Assembly (NCBI GenBank): GCA_038254195.1
Contig: JBBSGJ010000056.1
Coordinates: 1 to 12,537, forward strand
Length of the DNA: 12,537 nucleotides
Direction of reading: 5' to 3'
From: JBBQAA01 sp038254195
GTDB lineage: Bacteria > Actinomycetota > Thermoleophilia > Solirubrobacterales > Solirubrobacteraceae
Below the pieces are notes generated by a model. The model was not told the DNA's origin, did no database searches, and saw nothing but the letters and a program-made list of their open reading frames with translations. Positions within the stretch are counted from its first letter, which is position 1. The number at the start of each line of letters is the position of its first letter. The translations under genes were made by a program, and so were the position numbers. Shown here piece after piece: positions 6,154-12,537 of this stretch.

Positions 6154-7304
6154 GACGGGACCTCGACCCGCGCCGGGTGCAGCGTCCCGCGCAGGTCGAC
6201 GATCCCCTCCGCGCCCGGCTCGTCGGCGACCGAGAAGCGCGCGACCCGCTCGGCCGGGCCGCCGTCGCCGGACACCGCGAGGTCGTAGTCGCCACCGAGC
6301 AGCGCGAGCCGCTCGACCTCCCACTCCAGGCGCGCCGGCACGTCCACGTCCTGCTCGGAGCGGAAGACCACCTGCCCGGTCGCATCGCGCACCTCGAGCA
6401 CGAGCCGCCCCTCCCGCCGCGTCCCCGACACGCCGATGACCGCCCGCAGGGGACCGCCGGCGCGGAACACCCGCCGCGCGCGGCCCTCGGGGTCCCGCAG
6501 CTCGAGCTCCTCGACCCGCACGTCGCGGTCATGGTGCGGCCGGGCGCTCATGCCGCCTCCGGTGTCCGTCCCGAGCCGCCGCCGGTAGGCCGCGAGCCCC
6601 TCCGCGGTCGCCCCGTCGAAGACCACCTCCCCGGCCTCGAGCACGACGACCCGCTCGCACACCTGCTCGATCTGCCCGGCATCGTGGGAGACGAGCACGA
6701 GCGTCGCACCCCGGGCGATGTGCTCGGAGATCCGGCGGATGCACTTGCGCTGGAAGGCCTCGTCGCCCACGGCGAGGACCTCGTCGATGAGCATCACGTC
6801 GGCGTCCAGATGCGCGGCCAGCGCGAAGCCGAGCCGCACGAACATCCCGTTGGAGTACGTGCGCACGGGCGCGTCGATGAACTCGCCGAGCTCCGAGAAG
6901 GCGATGATGTCGTCCGCCCGCGCCTCGATCTCCGTCCGGTCGAGCCCGTGGATGGCCGCGCCGAGGAAGATGTTCTCCAGCCCCGAGAGGTCCCGGGCGA
7001 AGCCCGCGCCGAGCTCGAGCAGGGACACGACACGACCGCCGGCCTCCACCCGCCCCGAGTCGAGCGGGATGATCTGAGCAAGCACCTTGAGCGTCGAGGT
7101 CTTCCCCGCTCCGTTGCGGCCCACGAGCCCGAGCGTCTCCCCGGGCGCGACCCGCAGCGTCACCTCGTGCAGCGCGGGGACGCGCAGCGCGCGCTTATCG
7201 CTCCGCCGCATGACGAGGTCCTTGAGCGTCCGCGCCTGCGAGGCCTGGGGCAGGAACGCCCGCGAGGCGGCCTCGAGCACGAGCTCGCCGGGCGCCAGGC
7301 TCAC
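6150..7304 (-). CDS. wzt: Polysaccharide ABC exporter ATPase with C-terminal substrate-binding domain (Wzt)
   Basis: A 384-residue ATPase that powers export of a polyprenyl-linked glycan through the Wzm channel. The nucleotide-binding domain has Walker A GRNGAGKT (62-69), a Q-loop region at LLELGAGF (95-102), the signature TYSNGMFVRLGF (149-160, the YSNGM form usual for Wzt/TagH), Walker B VMLIDE (170-175) and the switch His in VSHD (H207). Residues about 260-384 form a beta-rich extension like the Wzt C-terminal domain, which in characterised systems recognises the modified non-reducing end of the chain. The N-terminus with VMRRSDKRALRVPALHEVTL is also typical. The GTG start at 7304 overlaps the permease stop as GTGA (7301-7304), and the stop overlaps the next gene's GTG. 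Longer readings in this frame run antisense to wzm and were ignored. No chain-terminating methyltransferase or kinase is recognisable in the window, so the end signal read by the C-terminal domain is unknown. Confidence 0.96.
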   Translation of the reverse strand: MSLAPGELVLEAASRAFLPQASQARTLKDLVMRRSDKRALRVPALHEVTLRVAPGETLGLVGRNGAGKTSTLKVLAQIIPLDSGRVEAGGRVVSLLELGAGFARDLSGLENIFLGAAIHGLDRTEIEARADDIIAFSELGEFIDAPVRTYSNGMFVRLGFALAAHLDADVMLIDEVLAVGDEAFQRKCIRRISEHIARGATLVLVSHDAGQIEQVCERVVVLEAGEVVFDGATAEGLAAYRRRLGTDTGGGMSARPHHDRDVRVEELELRDPEGRARRVFRAGGPLRAVIGVSGTRREGRLVLEVRDATGQVVFRSEQDVDVPARLEWEVERLALLGGDYDLAVSGDGGPAERVARFSVADEPGAEGIVDLRGTLHPARVEVPS

Positions 7305-8074
7305 AGCACGACCGCCAGCTCGGGGTCCAGCCGCCGGAAGATCCCGCGGCCGAGACCCACCGCGACCGCCGCCGCCACCACGCAGTACACGAGCCGACCC
7401 GCGTCGGGCACCGCGCCGTCGTAGACCACGTCGCGGATCGCCTGGATGAACGGGGCCACCGGGTTGACCCAGTCGAGGATGATCCCCACCCACGGGTGTG
7501 AGTCCACGAACCCGAACTGCCCGGGGGCGAAGAAGATCGGCGAGAGGAAGAACCAGGGCAGCAGCGCGGCGGTCAGCACGGGGGCGACGTCCCGGAAGTG
7601 GGCGTGCAGCGCGGCGACGGCCGTCGAGCACCCGAGCACGAAGCAGAACAGCAGCGCGGCGAGCACGGGCAGGAGCAGCAGCGCCGGCCCGAGTGGCGCG
7701 CGCACCGCGACGCTCACCACCACGAGCACCGCGTCGACGATGAGCCACGTGAGGAACTGAACCCAGACCGCCGCGGCGGGGATCGCCTGCCGCGGGAAGC
7801 GGGCCTTGCGCACGAGCGGCGCCTGCTCGATCAGCGAGTACGCGCTGGCGGTGAGCGACTGCGAGAAGAACGTCCAGACCATGAGCCCGACCATGAGGAA
7901 CAGGGGGTAGTCGGGGATCTTCTGGGGGATGAGCTTCCCGAACATGAGCGTGTAGGCGCCCATGAGCACGAGCGGGTTGACGACGTACCAGGCCACCCCG
8001 AGCGCGGAGCCCGCGTACTTCTGGCGCATCTCGCGGCGCACGAGCTGCTCGAACAGGAAGCGGTGGCGCAGCAC
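7301..8074 (-). CDS. wzm: Polysaccharide ABC exporter permease (Wzm)
   Basis: A 257-residue ABC-2 type membrane subunit forming the channel for lipid-linked polysaccharide. Family features are the cytoplasmic amphipathic start LFEQLVRREMRQKYAGSALGVAW, then VNPLVLMGAYTLMFGKLI and the SLIEQAPLVRKARFPRQAIP segment between helices 2 and 3. ALHAHFRDVAPVLTAALLPWFFLSPIFF and the late NPVAPFIQAIRDVVYDG loop also match. About six membrane helices are visible and the length is normal for Wzm/TagG proteins. The GTG start at 8074 lies 9 bp after the stop of the sugar-phosphotransferase gene, with no Shine-Dalgarno, and the stop overlaps wzt, so permease and ATPase are coupled. An O-antigen-like, teichoic-acid-like or other glycan substrate cannot be distinguished from the sequence; the surrounding sugar-nucleotide genes favour a heteropolysaccharide. 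Confidence 0.95.
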   Translation of the reverse strand: MLRHRFLFEQLVRREMRQKYAGSALGVAWYVVNPLVLMGAYTLMFGKLIPQKIPDYPLFLMVGLMVWTFFSQSLTASAYSLIEQAPLVRKARFPRQAIPAAAVWVQFLTWLIVDAVLVVVSVAVRAPLGPALLLLPVLAALLFCFVLGCSTAVAALHAHFRDVAPVLTAALLPWFFLSPIFFAPGQFGFVDSHPWVGIILDWVNPVAPFIQAIRDVVYDGAVPDAGRLVYCVVAAAVAVGLGRGIFRRLDPELAVVL

Positions 8075-8083
8075 GGGCGGCGC

Positions 8084-9625
8084 TCAGTATGCGCCGCGCC
8101 GCCCCAGTACCGCAGGGACCGTCTTGAGCAGGATCGAGAGGTCGAGCAGGATCGACCAGCGCTCGAGGTAGAGGAAGTCCAGGCGGACGAGGTCGTCGAA
8201 GTCGAGCTCGGAGCGACCGGAGACCTGCCACAGGCCGGTCATGCCGGGCAGGACGCCGTAGCGCTTCTTGTGCCAGGGCGCGAGGCGCTCGAAGTCGCGC
8301 AGCGGCAGCGGGCGCGGGCCCACGAGCGACATCTCCCCGCGCAGCACGTTGGCGAGCTGGGGCAGCTCGTCGAGCGAGAAGCGCCGCAGGACCCGCCCGA
8401 CCCGGGTCACCCGCGGGTCGGCGGTCATCTTGAACAGCGCGCCGCTCGCCTCGTTGGCCTCCTCGAGGTCCGCCTGGCGCGCGTCGGCGTCCGCGTGCAT
8501 CGTGCGGAACTTCAGGCACGCGAACGGCTCCCCGCCCATACCGGGCCGCAGCGACCGGTAGACGATCGGTCCCCGCGAGGAGAGCCGCACGGCGAGGGCG
8601 ATGAGCGCCAGCAGGGGCGAGAGGACGAGCAGCAGCGCCACGGCCATCACCAGGTCGAAGCACCGCTTGAGCATGAAGTCCCAGCCCGAGAAGACCGGCG
8701 GCTTGAGGGTGAACAGCGGGACGGACTGCCCGGGAACGAACTCCGCGCGCTGCAGGAGTATCTCCATCGTCGTCGGCGCGACGTGCACGGTCACCCCGCG
8801 CTGGTGGCACGCGTCCACGAGCTCCACCGCCTTCTCCTGGGGGAAGTCCGGGTCGGCGATGATCACCTCCTGGATGCGGTGCGCCGTGAGCACCGCGCGC
8901 AGATCCTCGAGGCGGCCGAGGGAGCGCAGCCCGTTCTGGGGACGCGGCACGAGCGAGATGAACCCCACGACGTCGACGGGTGACGCCGCGGCCTCGGCCA
9001 GCGCATGGGCGACCGCGTCGATGTGGCCGCCGCTGCCCACGAGCACGGCGCGGCGCCGGTAGCCCGCGGCGCGCAGGAGCAACCCGGTGACGTGCAGGTG
9101 TACCGTCCGCAGCGCCGCCACGAAGACCACGGCGAAGAACAGGGAGGCATAGAACAGGTAGTAGGAGTCGAAGTGCTCCCCCTGCGCCAGCGCGTAGATG
9201 AGCGAGACGAGCGTGACCTGGAACAGCGCGACGATGATCCGGGCGAGTCCCGGGCGGCGGCCACGCTCGGCGTAGAGCTCCTCGCGCGCGAACAGCAGCA
9301 CGGTGAGCAGAAAGGCGAACGGCACGAAGTTGCGGGCGCCCGCCCAGGCCGCCGCCGCGTCGCTGCCGCCCTTGAGCAGGTACTTCAGCTCGAGCGCGGC
9401 CCAGACCGCCGCGAGGATCCCCACGTAGTCGAGGGCCAGGAGCGACACCACCCGCCCGATCCGCCGGGCGGTCTCACGGCGCAGGAGGAACGAGAGCGCG
9501 GGCGGGCGCTTGGCGCGCACATCGCGCCGGGGGAGGACGACGGCCCCGCGCTCGGGCGCTTCGGAGTCGGACCCATCCTCCCGTGTCGTGACGGTGGCGT
9601 CGGGCACTTCAGTTCGCAACGGCAC
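8084..9625 (-). CDS. Polyprenyl-phosphate sugar phosphotransferase (WbaP/CpsE type)
   Basis: A membrane enzyme that starts glycan synthesis by moving a sugar-1-phosphate from a UDP-sugar to undecaprenyl (or decaprenyl) phosphate. With the GTG at 9625 it has 513 residues. About four helices lie between 56 and 180, followed by a Rossmann-like CoA-binding-type domain (about 190-300, beginning RRRAVLVGSGG). One more hydrophobic hairpin (320-347) precedes the catalytic bacterial sugar transferase domain. The latter shows KRCFDLVMA, YRSLRPGMGG, CLKFRTMHADAD, RRFSLDELPQLANVLRGEMSLVGPRPLP and GMTGLWQVSGRSEL, all hallmark motifs with the DE pair and the RP element. The start is uncertain: GTG at 9625, TTG at 9619 and GTG at 9607 are all in frame and none has a clear Shine-Dalgarno. 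9625 is chosen as the first start after the upstream gene ends at 9646. The frame is open further but would overlap the uxs gene. The sugar transferred is unknown. Confidence 0.93.
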   Translation of the reverse strand: MPLRTEVPDATVTTREDGSDSEAPERGAVVLPRRDVRAKRPPALSFLLRRETARRIGRVVSLLALDYVGILAAVWAALELKYLLKGGSDAAAAWAGARNFVPFAFLLTVLLFAREELYAERGRRPGLARIIVALFQVTLVSLIYALAQGEHFDSYYLFYASLFFAVVFVAALRTVHLHVTGLLLRAAGYRRRAVLVGSGGHIDAVAHALAEAAASPVDVVGFISLVPRPQNGLRSLGRLEDLRAVLTAHRIQEVIIADPDFPQEKAVELVDACHQRGVTVHVAPTTMEILLQRAEFVPGQSVPLFTLKPPVFSGWDFMLKRCFDLVMAVALLLVLSPLLALIALAVRLSSRGPIVYRSLRPGMGGEPFACLKFRTMHADADARQADLEEANEASGALFKMTADPRVTRVGRVLRRFSLDELPQLANVLRGEMSLVGPRPLPLRDFERLAPWHKKRYGVLPGMTGLWQVSGRSELDFDDLVRLDFLYLERWSILLDLSILLKTVPAVLGRRGAY

Positions 9626-9645
9626 CGTGCGCGGGAAGTTGCGCC

Positions 9646-10587
9646 TCAGCCCCCGACGAGGGCTTCGACGCCGGACTGCTCGATCGTCCGGCGCAGGCCT
9701 TCGCGCAGGTCGATCTGCGGCTCCCAACCAAGGATCTCGCGGGCCAGGGAGATGTCGGGCCGGCGCACCTGCGGGTCGTCGACGGGCAGCGCCTCGTAGA
9801 CGATCTCCGAACGCGACCCCGTGATCCCGATCACGGCCTGCGCGAGCTCGAGCAGCGTGAACTCGTCGGGGTTGCCGATGTTCACCGGCGTGTGGTAGCC
9901 CGACTCGGCCAGGCGGATCATCCCGTCGACGAGATCCGAGACATAGCAGAACGACCGGGTCTGCGACCCGTCGCCGAACACCGTCATGGGCCGGTCCTGC
10001 AGCGCCTGGCGCAGGAACGTCGGGATCGCCCGGCCGTCATGCGGCCTCATTCTCGAGCCGAAGGTATTGAAAATCCGCATGATCGACGTGTCCACGCCCT
10101 GCTGGCGGTGGTAGGCCATCGTGAGCGCCTCCGCGTAGCGCTTGGCCTCGTCGTAGACCCCGCGCGGGCCGATCGGGTTGACGTGCCCCCAGTAGGACTC
10201 GGGCTGCGGATGGACCTGCGGGTCGCCGTAGACCTCCGACGTGGACGCGATCAGGAACCGCGCCCGCTTGTGCTTGGCCACGCCGAGCGTGTGATGCGTC
10301 CCGTAGGAGCCGACCTTCAACGTGTGCAGCGGGAGGCGCAGGTAGTCGATCGGCGACGCCGGCGAGGCGAGGTGGTAGACGAAGTCCACCGGCTCGGCGA
10401 TGTGGAAGGGCTCGATGATGTCGCAGTTCAGATGGACGAACTCCGGCGAGCGGATGTGCGCGATGTTCCGCAGCGACCCCGTCTCCAGGTTGTCCACGCA
10501 CAGCACCCGGTGCCCGCGAGCCAACAGCTCGTCGCACAGATGCGAGCCCAGGAAGCCTGCGCCCCCGGTGACCAGACACGTCGCCAT
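9646..10587 (-). CDS. uxs: UDP-glucuronate decarboxylase (UDP-xylose synthase)
   Basis: Extended short-chain dehydrogenase/reductase that converts UDP-glucuronate to UDP-xylose with a tightly bound NAD. It is 313 residues, the usual size for single-domain UXS. Visible are the dinucleotide motif TGGAGFLG (7-14), VDNLETGS with the acidic residue for the ribose, YHLASPASP (71-79), the catalytic STSEVYG (115-121) and the YDEAK Tyr/Lys pair (Y145, K149). PRGVYDEAKRYAE follows the UXS pattern (PRxxYDEgKR) rather than that of dTDP-glucose dehydratases. RIFNTFGSRMRPHDGR, FGDGSQTRSFCYVSDLV and RRPDIS complete the substrate pocket. The start is ATG at 10587, 10 bp after the kinase stop. TAGGGT, overlapping that stop codon, ends 7 nt before the ATG and may be an internal leaderless promoter. 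UDP-4-keto-pentose or other epimerase activity cannot be fully excluded, but xylose supply to the glycan is the likely role. Confidence 0.92.
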   Translation of the reverse strand: MATCLVTGGAGFLGSHLCDELLARGHRVLCVDNLETGSLRNIAHIRSPEFVHLNCDIIEPFHIAEPVDFVYHLASPASPIDYLRLPLHTLKVGSYGTHHTLGVAKHKRARFLIASTSEVYGDPQVHPQPESYWGHVNPIGPRGVYDEAKRYAEALTMAYHRQQGVDTSIMRIFNTFGSRMRPHDGRAIPTFLRQALQDRPMTVFGDGSQTRSFCYVSDLVDGMIRLAESGYHTPVNIGNPDEFTLLELAQAVIGITGSRSEIVYEALPVDDPQVRRPDISLAREILGWEPQIDLREGLRRTIEQSGVEALVGG

Positions 10588-10594
10588 CCGCCAA

Positions 10595-10600
10595 ACCCTA
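10595..10600 (-). promoter_or_regulatory. Candidate internal -10 element (TAGGGT) before uxs
   Basis: On the minus strand TAGGGT begins with the TAG stop codon of the histidine kinase and ends 7 nt before the uxs ATG, the spacing of a leaderless transcript. If active, the polysaccharide genes could be transcribed apart from the two-component genes. No clear -35 is visible and the overlap with a stop codon makes chance possible. Confidence 0.35.
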
Positions 10601-11866
10601 GCCAGCGGGGCGGAGATGGAGCCGGAACGTCGTCCCGCTCCGAGGAGCGCTCTCCGCCTCCACCGTGCCGCCCATCGCCTCGGTGAGCTCGCGCACGAGC
10701 GCGAGGCCGAGCCCGGTCCCGACCGGCCGCTCGCCGCGGTAGCGCTCCCACAGGAAGAAGCGATCGAAGGCGCGGGGGAGCTCCTCAGCCGCGAGCCCCG
10801 GGCCGTCGTCGCGCACCTCGAAGCGGGCGGGCCGGGGCACGAGGAGGACGTGCCCACCGCGCGGCACGGTGCGCAACGCGTTCTCGGCGAGGTTCGAGAC
10901 GACCTGCACGAGCCGCCCGGGGTCCCCGGCCGCGGTCGCGTCGCCGTCCTCGTCCACCCGCAGCTCGACTCCGGCCACGCGGGCGCGCGGCACGAAGCGG
11001 GCGGCGACCTCGTGCGCGATCGCCCGGAGGTCGACGGGCTCGTCGGCGACGGCGAACCCGGTCCGCTCGAGCCGGGCGAGGTCGAGCAGGTCGGCCACGA
11101 GGCGCTCGAGGCGTGCGGACTCCGCGCCGATCGTCCGCGCCGCCTCGGGCGGGGGAACCGCCCCGTCGGCGAGCGCCTCGGCGTACCCGCGCACCGCGGT
11201 GAGCGGGGTCTTGAGCTCATGGGAGACCGAGAGCAGGAAGCGCCGCTGGGCTGCGCGCGCGGCGGTGAGGTCGTGGCTCATGGTGTTGAACGCCGCCGCC
11301 AGGGTCGCGAGCTCGTCGGCGCCGCGGACGGGCACCGCGGCGCGTTCCCCGCCCGCGACCCGGCGCGCGCCCTCGGTCAGCTCCTCGAGCGGCCGCGTGA
11401 GGCGCCGGGCGAGCACCCCGGCGAGCGCGGCCGCCACGAGCGCGCCCACGAGGCCCGCCACCACGAGGCCCCCGGCCAGCGCCCGCGGATCACCCGCCTG
11501 GCGGGCCGCGGGACGCAGCACGACGAGGGTCCCCGAGCCCGCCGACCGGCCCGCCCATAGCAGCGTCCGCCGCGGTCCGGGCACCTCGCCCTGGCCGCGG
11601 GGCGGGGACGGCAGGCGGGCGAGGATCCGCCCGCGGGCGCGCGGACCGAGCGGGCGCACCGCCCCGCCGCGCCCGACGAGGACCCGGACCCCGCGCAGGT
11701 CCCCGGCCACGGCGACGAGGGCGTCGGCCTGGCCGGCGAGGGCGTCGCGCCGGGCGCGGTCGGCGGCCCGGCGGTCGAGCGCCCCGGCAACGACGACGGT
11801 CAGGCCGGCGGCGACGACCGCGGCGGCCGCGAGGTAGGCGAAGAGCCGGGCCCGCAGGCTGCTCAC
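10598..11866 (-). CDS. Membrane sensor histidine kinase with HAMP domain
   Basis: A 422-residue partner of the upstream response regulator. It has a first membrane helix (about 8-30), an extracytoplasmic segment of about 95 residues rich in Arg, Gly and Ala with no recognisable ligand domain, and a second helix (about 129-152). The HAMP linker (153-205) includes RRLTRPLEELTEGARRV and AFNTMSHDL. The dimerisation/phosphoacceptor helix has SHELKTPLTAVRGYAEAL (His216), and the ATP-binding domain shows the N box SNLAENAL (324-331), G1 box DDGPG (353-357), a GRxxPVGTGLGLALV-like G2 box (about 379-391) and a final RSGTTFRL. All catalytic boxes are intact. The GTG start at 11866 overlaps the regulator's stop as GTGA (11863-11866). 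The uxs ATG follows 10 bp after its stop, tying it to the polysaccharide genes. The signal sensed is unknown; cell-envelope stress is a guess from context. Confidence 0.95.
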   Translation of the reverse strand: MSSLRARLFAYLAAAAVVAAGLTVVVAGALDRRAADRARRDALAGQADALVAVAGDLRGVRVLVGRGGAVRPLGPRARGRILARLPSPPRGQGEVPGPRRTLLWAGRSAGSGTLVVLRPAARQAGDPRALAGGLVVAGLVGALVAAALAGVLARRLTRPLEELTEGARRVAGGERAAVPVRGADELATLAAAFNTMSHDLTAARAAQRRFLLSVSHELKTPLTAVRGYAEALADGAVPPPEAARTIGAESARLERLVADLLDLARLERTGFAVADEPVDLRAIAHEVAARFVPRARVAGVELRVDEDGDATAAGDPGRLVQVVSNLAENALRTVPRGGHVLLVPRPARFEVRDDGPGLAAEELPRAFDRFFLWERYRGERPVGTGLGLALVRELTEAMGGTVEAESAPRSGTTFRLHLRPAG

Positions 11867-12528
11867 GGCGCCACGGCCTTGTAACCCGAGCCGCGTACGG
11901 TGCGGACAAGCTCCGGGCGGCCGAGCTTCCGGCGCAGGGAGGCGACGTGGACCTCGACGGTCCGCGTCTCGGGGGCCGCCCGGAACCCCCACACCTCGGC
12001 CAGCAGCGTCTCGCGCGAGACCACCACGCCGGCCGAGCGCAGCAGGAACTCGAGCAGGTCGAACTCCCGGGCGGTGAGCTCGACCTCGCGCCCGTCGACC
12101 CGGACCTCGCGTCCCGCGCAGGAGAGTGCGAGAGGGCCCAGGGTGAGGACGTCGCCGGCCGGCGCGGTCGCGCCCGCCCGGCGGAGCACCGCCTTGACCC
12201 GAGCGGCCAGCTCCCGCGGCGAGAAGGGCTTCGTGACGTAGTCGTCGGCGCCGAGCTCGAGGCCGGCGACGCGGTCGGCCTCCTCGTCGCGCGCGGTCAG
12301 GAGGATCACCGGGACGCGGCCGGCCAGGCGGCGGCAGACCGCGAAGCCGTCCATGCCGGGCAGCCCGACATCGAGCACGACGAGGGCCACGGGATGGCGC
12401 GGCAGCTCGGCCAGCGCCTCCTCCCCCGAGCGCACCCAGACGACCCGGAAGCCCTCGCGCTCGAGGTAGCGGCGCACGAGGGCGCCGATGCTGGGCTCGT
12501 CCTCGACGACGAGGACCAGGGCGGCCAT
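11863..12528 (-). CDS. OmpR/PhoB-family response regulator
   Basis: A 221-residue DNA-binding regulator phosphorylated by the adjacent kinase. The receiver domain (1-118) has the acidic pocket E9/D10/E11, the phospho-acceptor Asp53 in VLDVGLPGMDG, Thr78 in LLTAR and Lys100 in VTKPFSP, so all switch residues are present. The winged-helix domain (about 128-221) carries LTAREFDLLEFLLRSAGVVVSRETLL, the recognition-helix stretch TRTVEVHVASLRRKLG and the wing RTVRGSGYKAV. The start is ATG at 12528; only 9 bases lie upstream in the window, so its promoter cannot be seen. Its stop overlaps the kinase GTG. By family, the regulator binds direct-repeat sites at target promoters; the downstream polysaccharide genes are plausible targets, but no repeat sites are visible here. 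Confidence 0.96.
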   Translation of the reverse strand: MAALVLVVEDEPSIGALVRRYLEREGFRVVWVRSGEEALAELPRHPVALVVLDVGLPGMDGFAVCRRLAGRVPVILLTARDEEADRVAGLELGADDYVTKPFSPRELAARVKAVLRRAGATAPAGDVLTLGPLALSCAGREVRVDGREVELTAREFDLLEFLLRSAGVVVSRETLLAEVWGFRAAPETRTVEVHVASLRRKLGRPELVRTVRGSGYKAVAP

Positions 12529-12537
12529 GACGGACGC

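Noticed and set aside
5819..6532. N-terminal extension of the GT4 frame to 6532
   Set aside because: The extra residues overlap the small coiled-coil gene and Wzt's C-terminal domain in another frame and look like shadow translation. GT4 homology starts at the VHQLL region.
7305..8810. Long upstream extension of the Wzt frame (886-residue reading)
   Set aside because: It would overlap all of wzm in another frame and is Arg/Ala/Pro-rich shadow. The GTGA overlap at 7301-7304 gives a natural start.
7598..8983. 461-residue plus-strand open frame
   Set aside because: Lies antisense to wzm and the sugar phosphotransferase, both with strong family motifs; the translation shows no recognisable domain.

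Overview
This is a very GC-rich bacterial window with heavy use of GTG starts, 4-base stop/start overlaps and almost no Shine-Dalgarno sequences. That style, together with an actinobacterial type of surface-polysaccharide locus (Galf mutase, UDP-xylose synthase, polyprenyl-phosphate sugar transferase, Wzm/Wzt exporter), suggests a high-GC actinobacterium. The class Thermoleophilia is a guess from gene style only; no marker gene here fixes the taxon.

Layout. Positions 1-792 (+) hold the C-terminal two thirds of UDP-galactopyranose mutase (glf), cut by the left edge. Positions 772-2709 (-) encode a 645-residue polytopic membrane protein whose 3' end overlaps glf tail to tail. A 118-bp divergent intergenic region follows. 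Positions 2828 to about 3993 (+) hold a GT39-like membrane glycosyltransferase broken by two frame changes, with an unclear 3' end. Positions 3994-4817 (+) hold a complete type II toxin-antitoxin pair of the TacA/TacT type (ribbon-helix-helix DUF1778 antitoxin and GNAT acetyltransferase toxin), directly against the 3' end of the broken gene.

Positions 4745-12528 form one tightly packed minus-strand block. In transcription order it contains: an OmpR-family response regulator; a HAMP histidine kinase; a UDP-glucuronate decarboxylase (UDP-xylose synthase); a WbaP-like polyprenyl glycosylphosphotransferase; the ABC exporter permease (Wzm); its ATPase with a C-terminal extension (Wzt); a 112-residue coiled-coil protein of unknown function; and a GT4 glycosyltransferase. 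Four junctions are NTGA stop/start overlaps and the other gaps are about 10-20 bp.

How they fit together (inference from family functions). The phosphotransferase loads the first sugar-phosphate on a polyprenyl carrier. GT4 and perhaps the membrane-bound GT-C-like proteins extend the glycan, using UDP-xylose and UDP-galactofuranose among the donors. Wzm/Wzt exports the lipid-linked chain, with the Wzt C-terminal domain probably reading the chain end. The two-component system at the head of the block probably senses envelope conditions and may control the operon.

Points worth a second look: a likely CTG start codon for the GT4 gene; TANNNT elements 6-9 nt before four gene starts, suggesting leaderless transcripts; the orphan 112-residue protein locked between Wzt and GT4; and the toxin-antitoxin cassette beside a decayed glycosyltransferase. 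I see no RNA genes, CRISPR arrays, insertion sequences or convincing intrinsic terminators.
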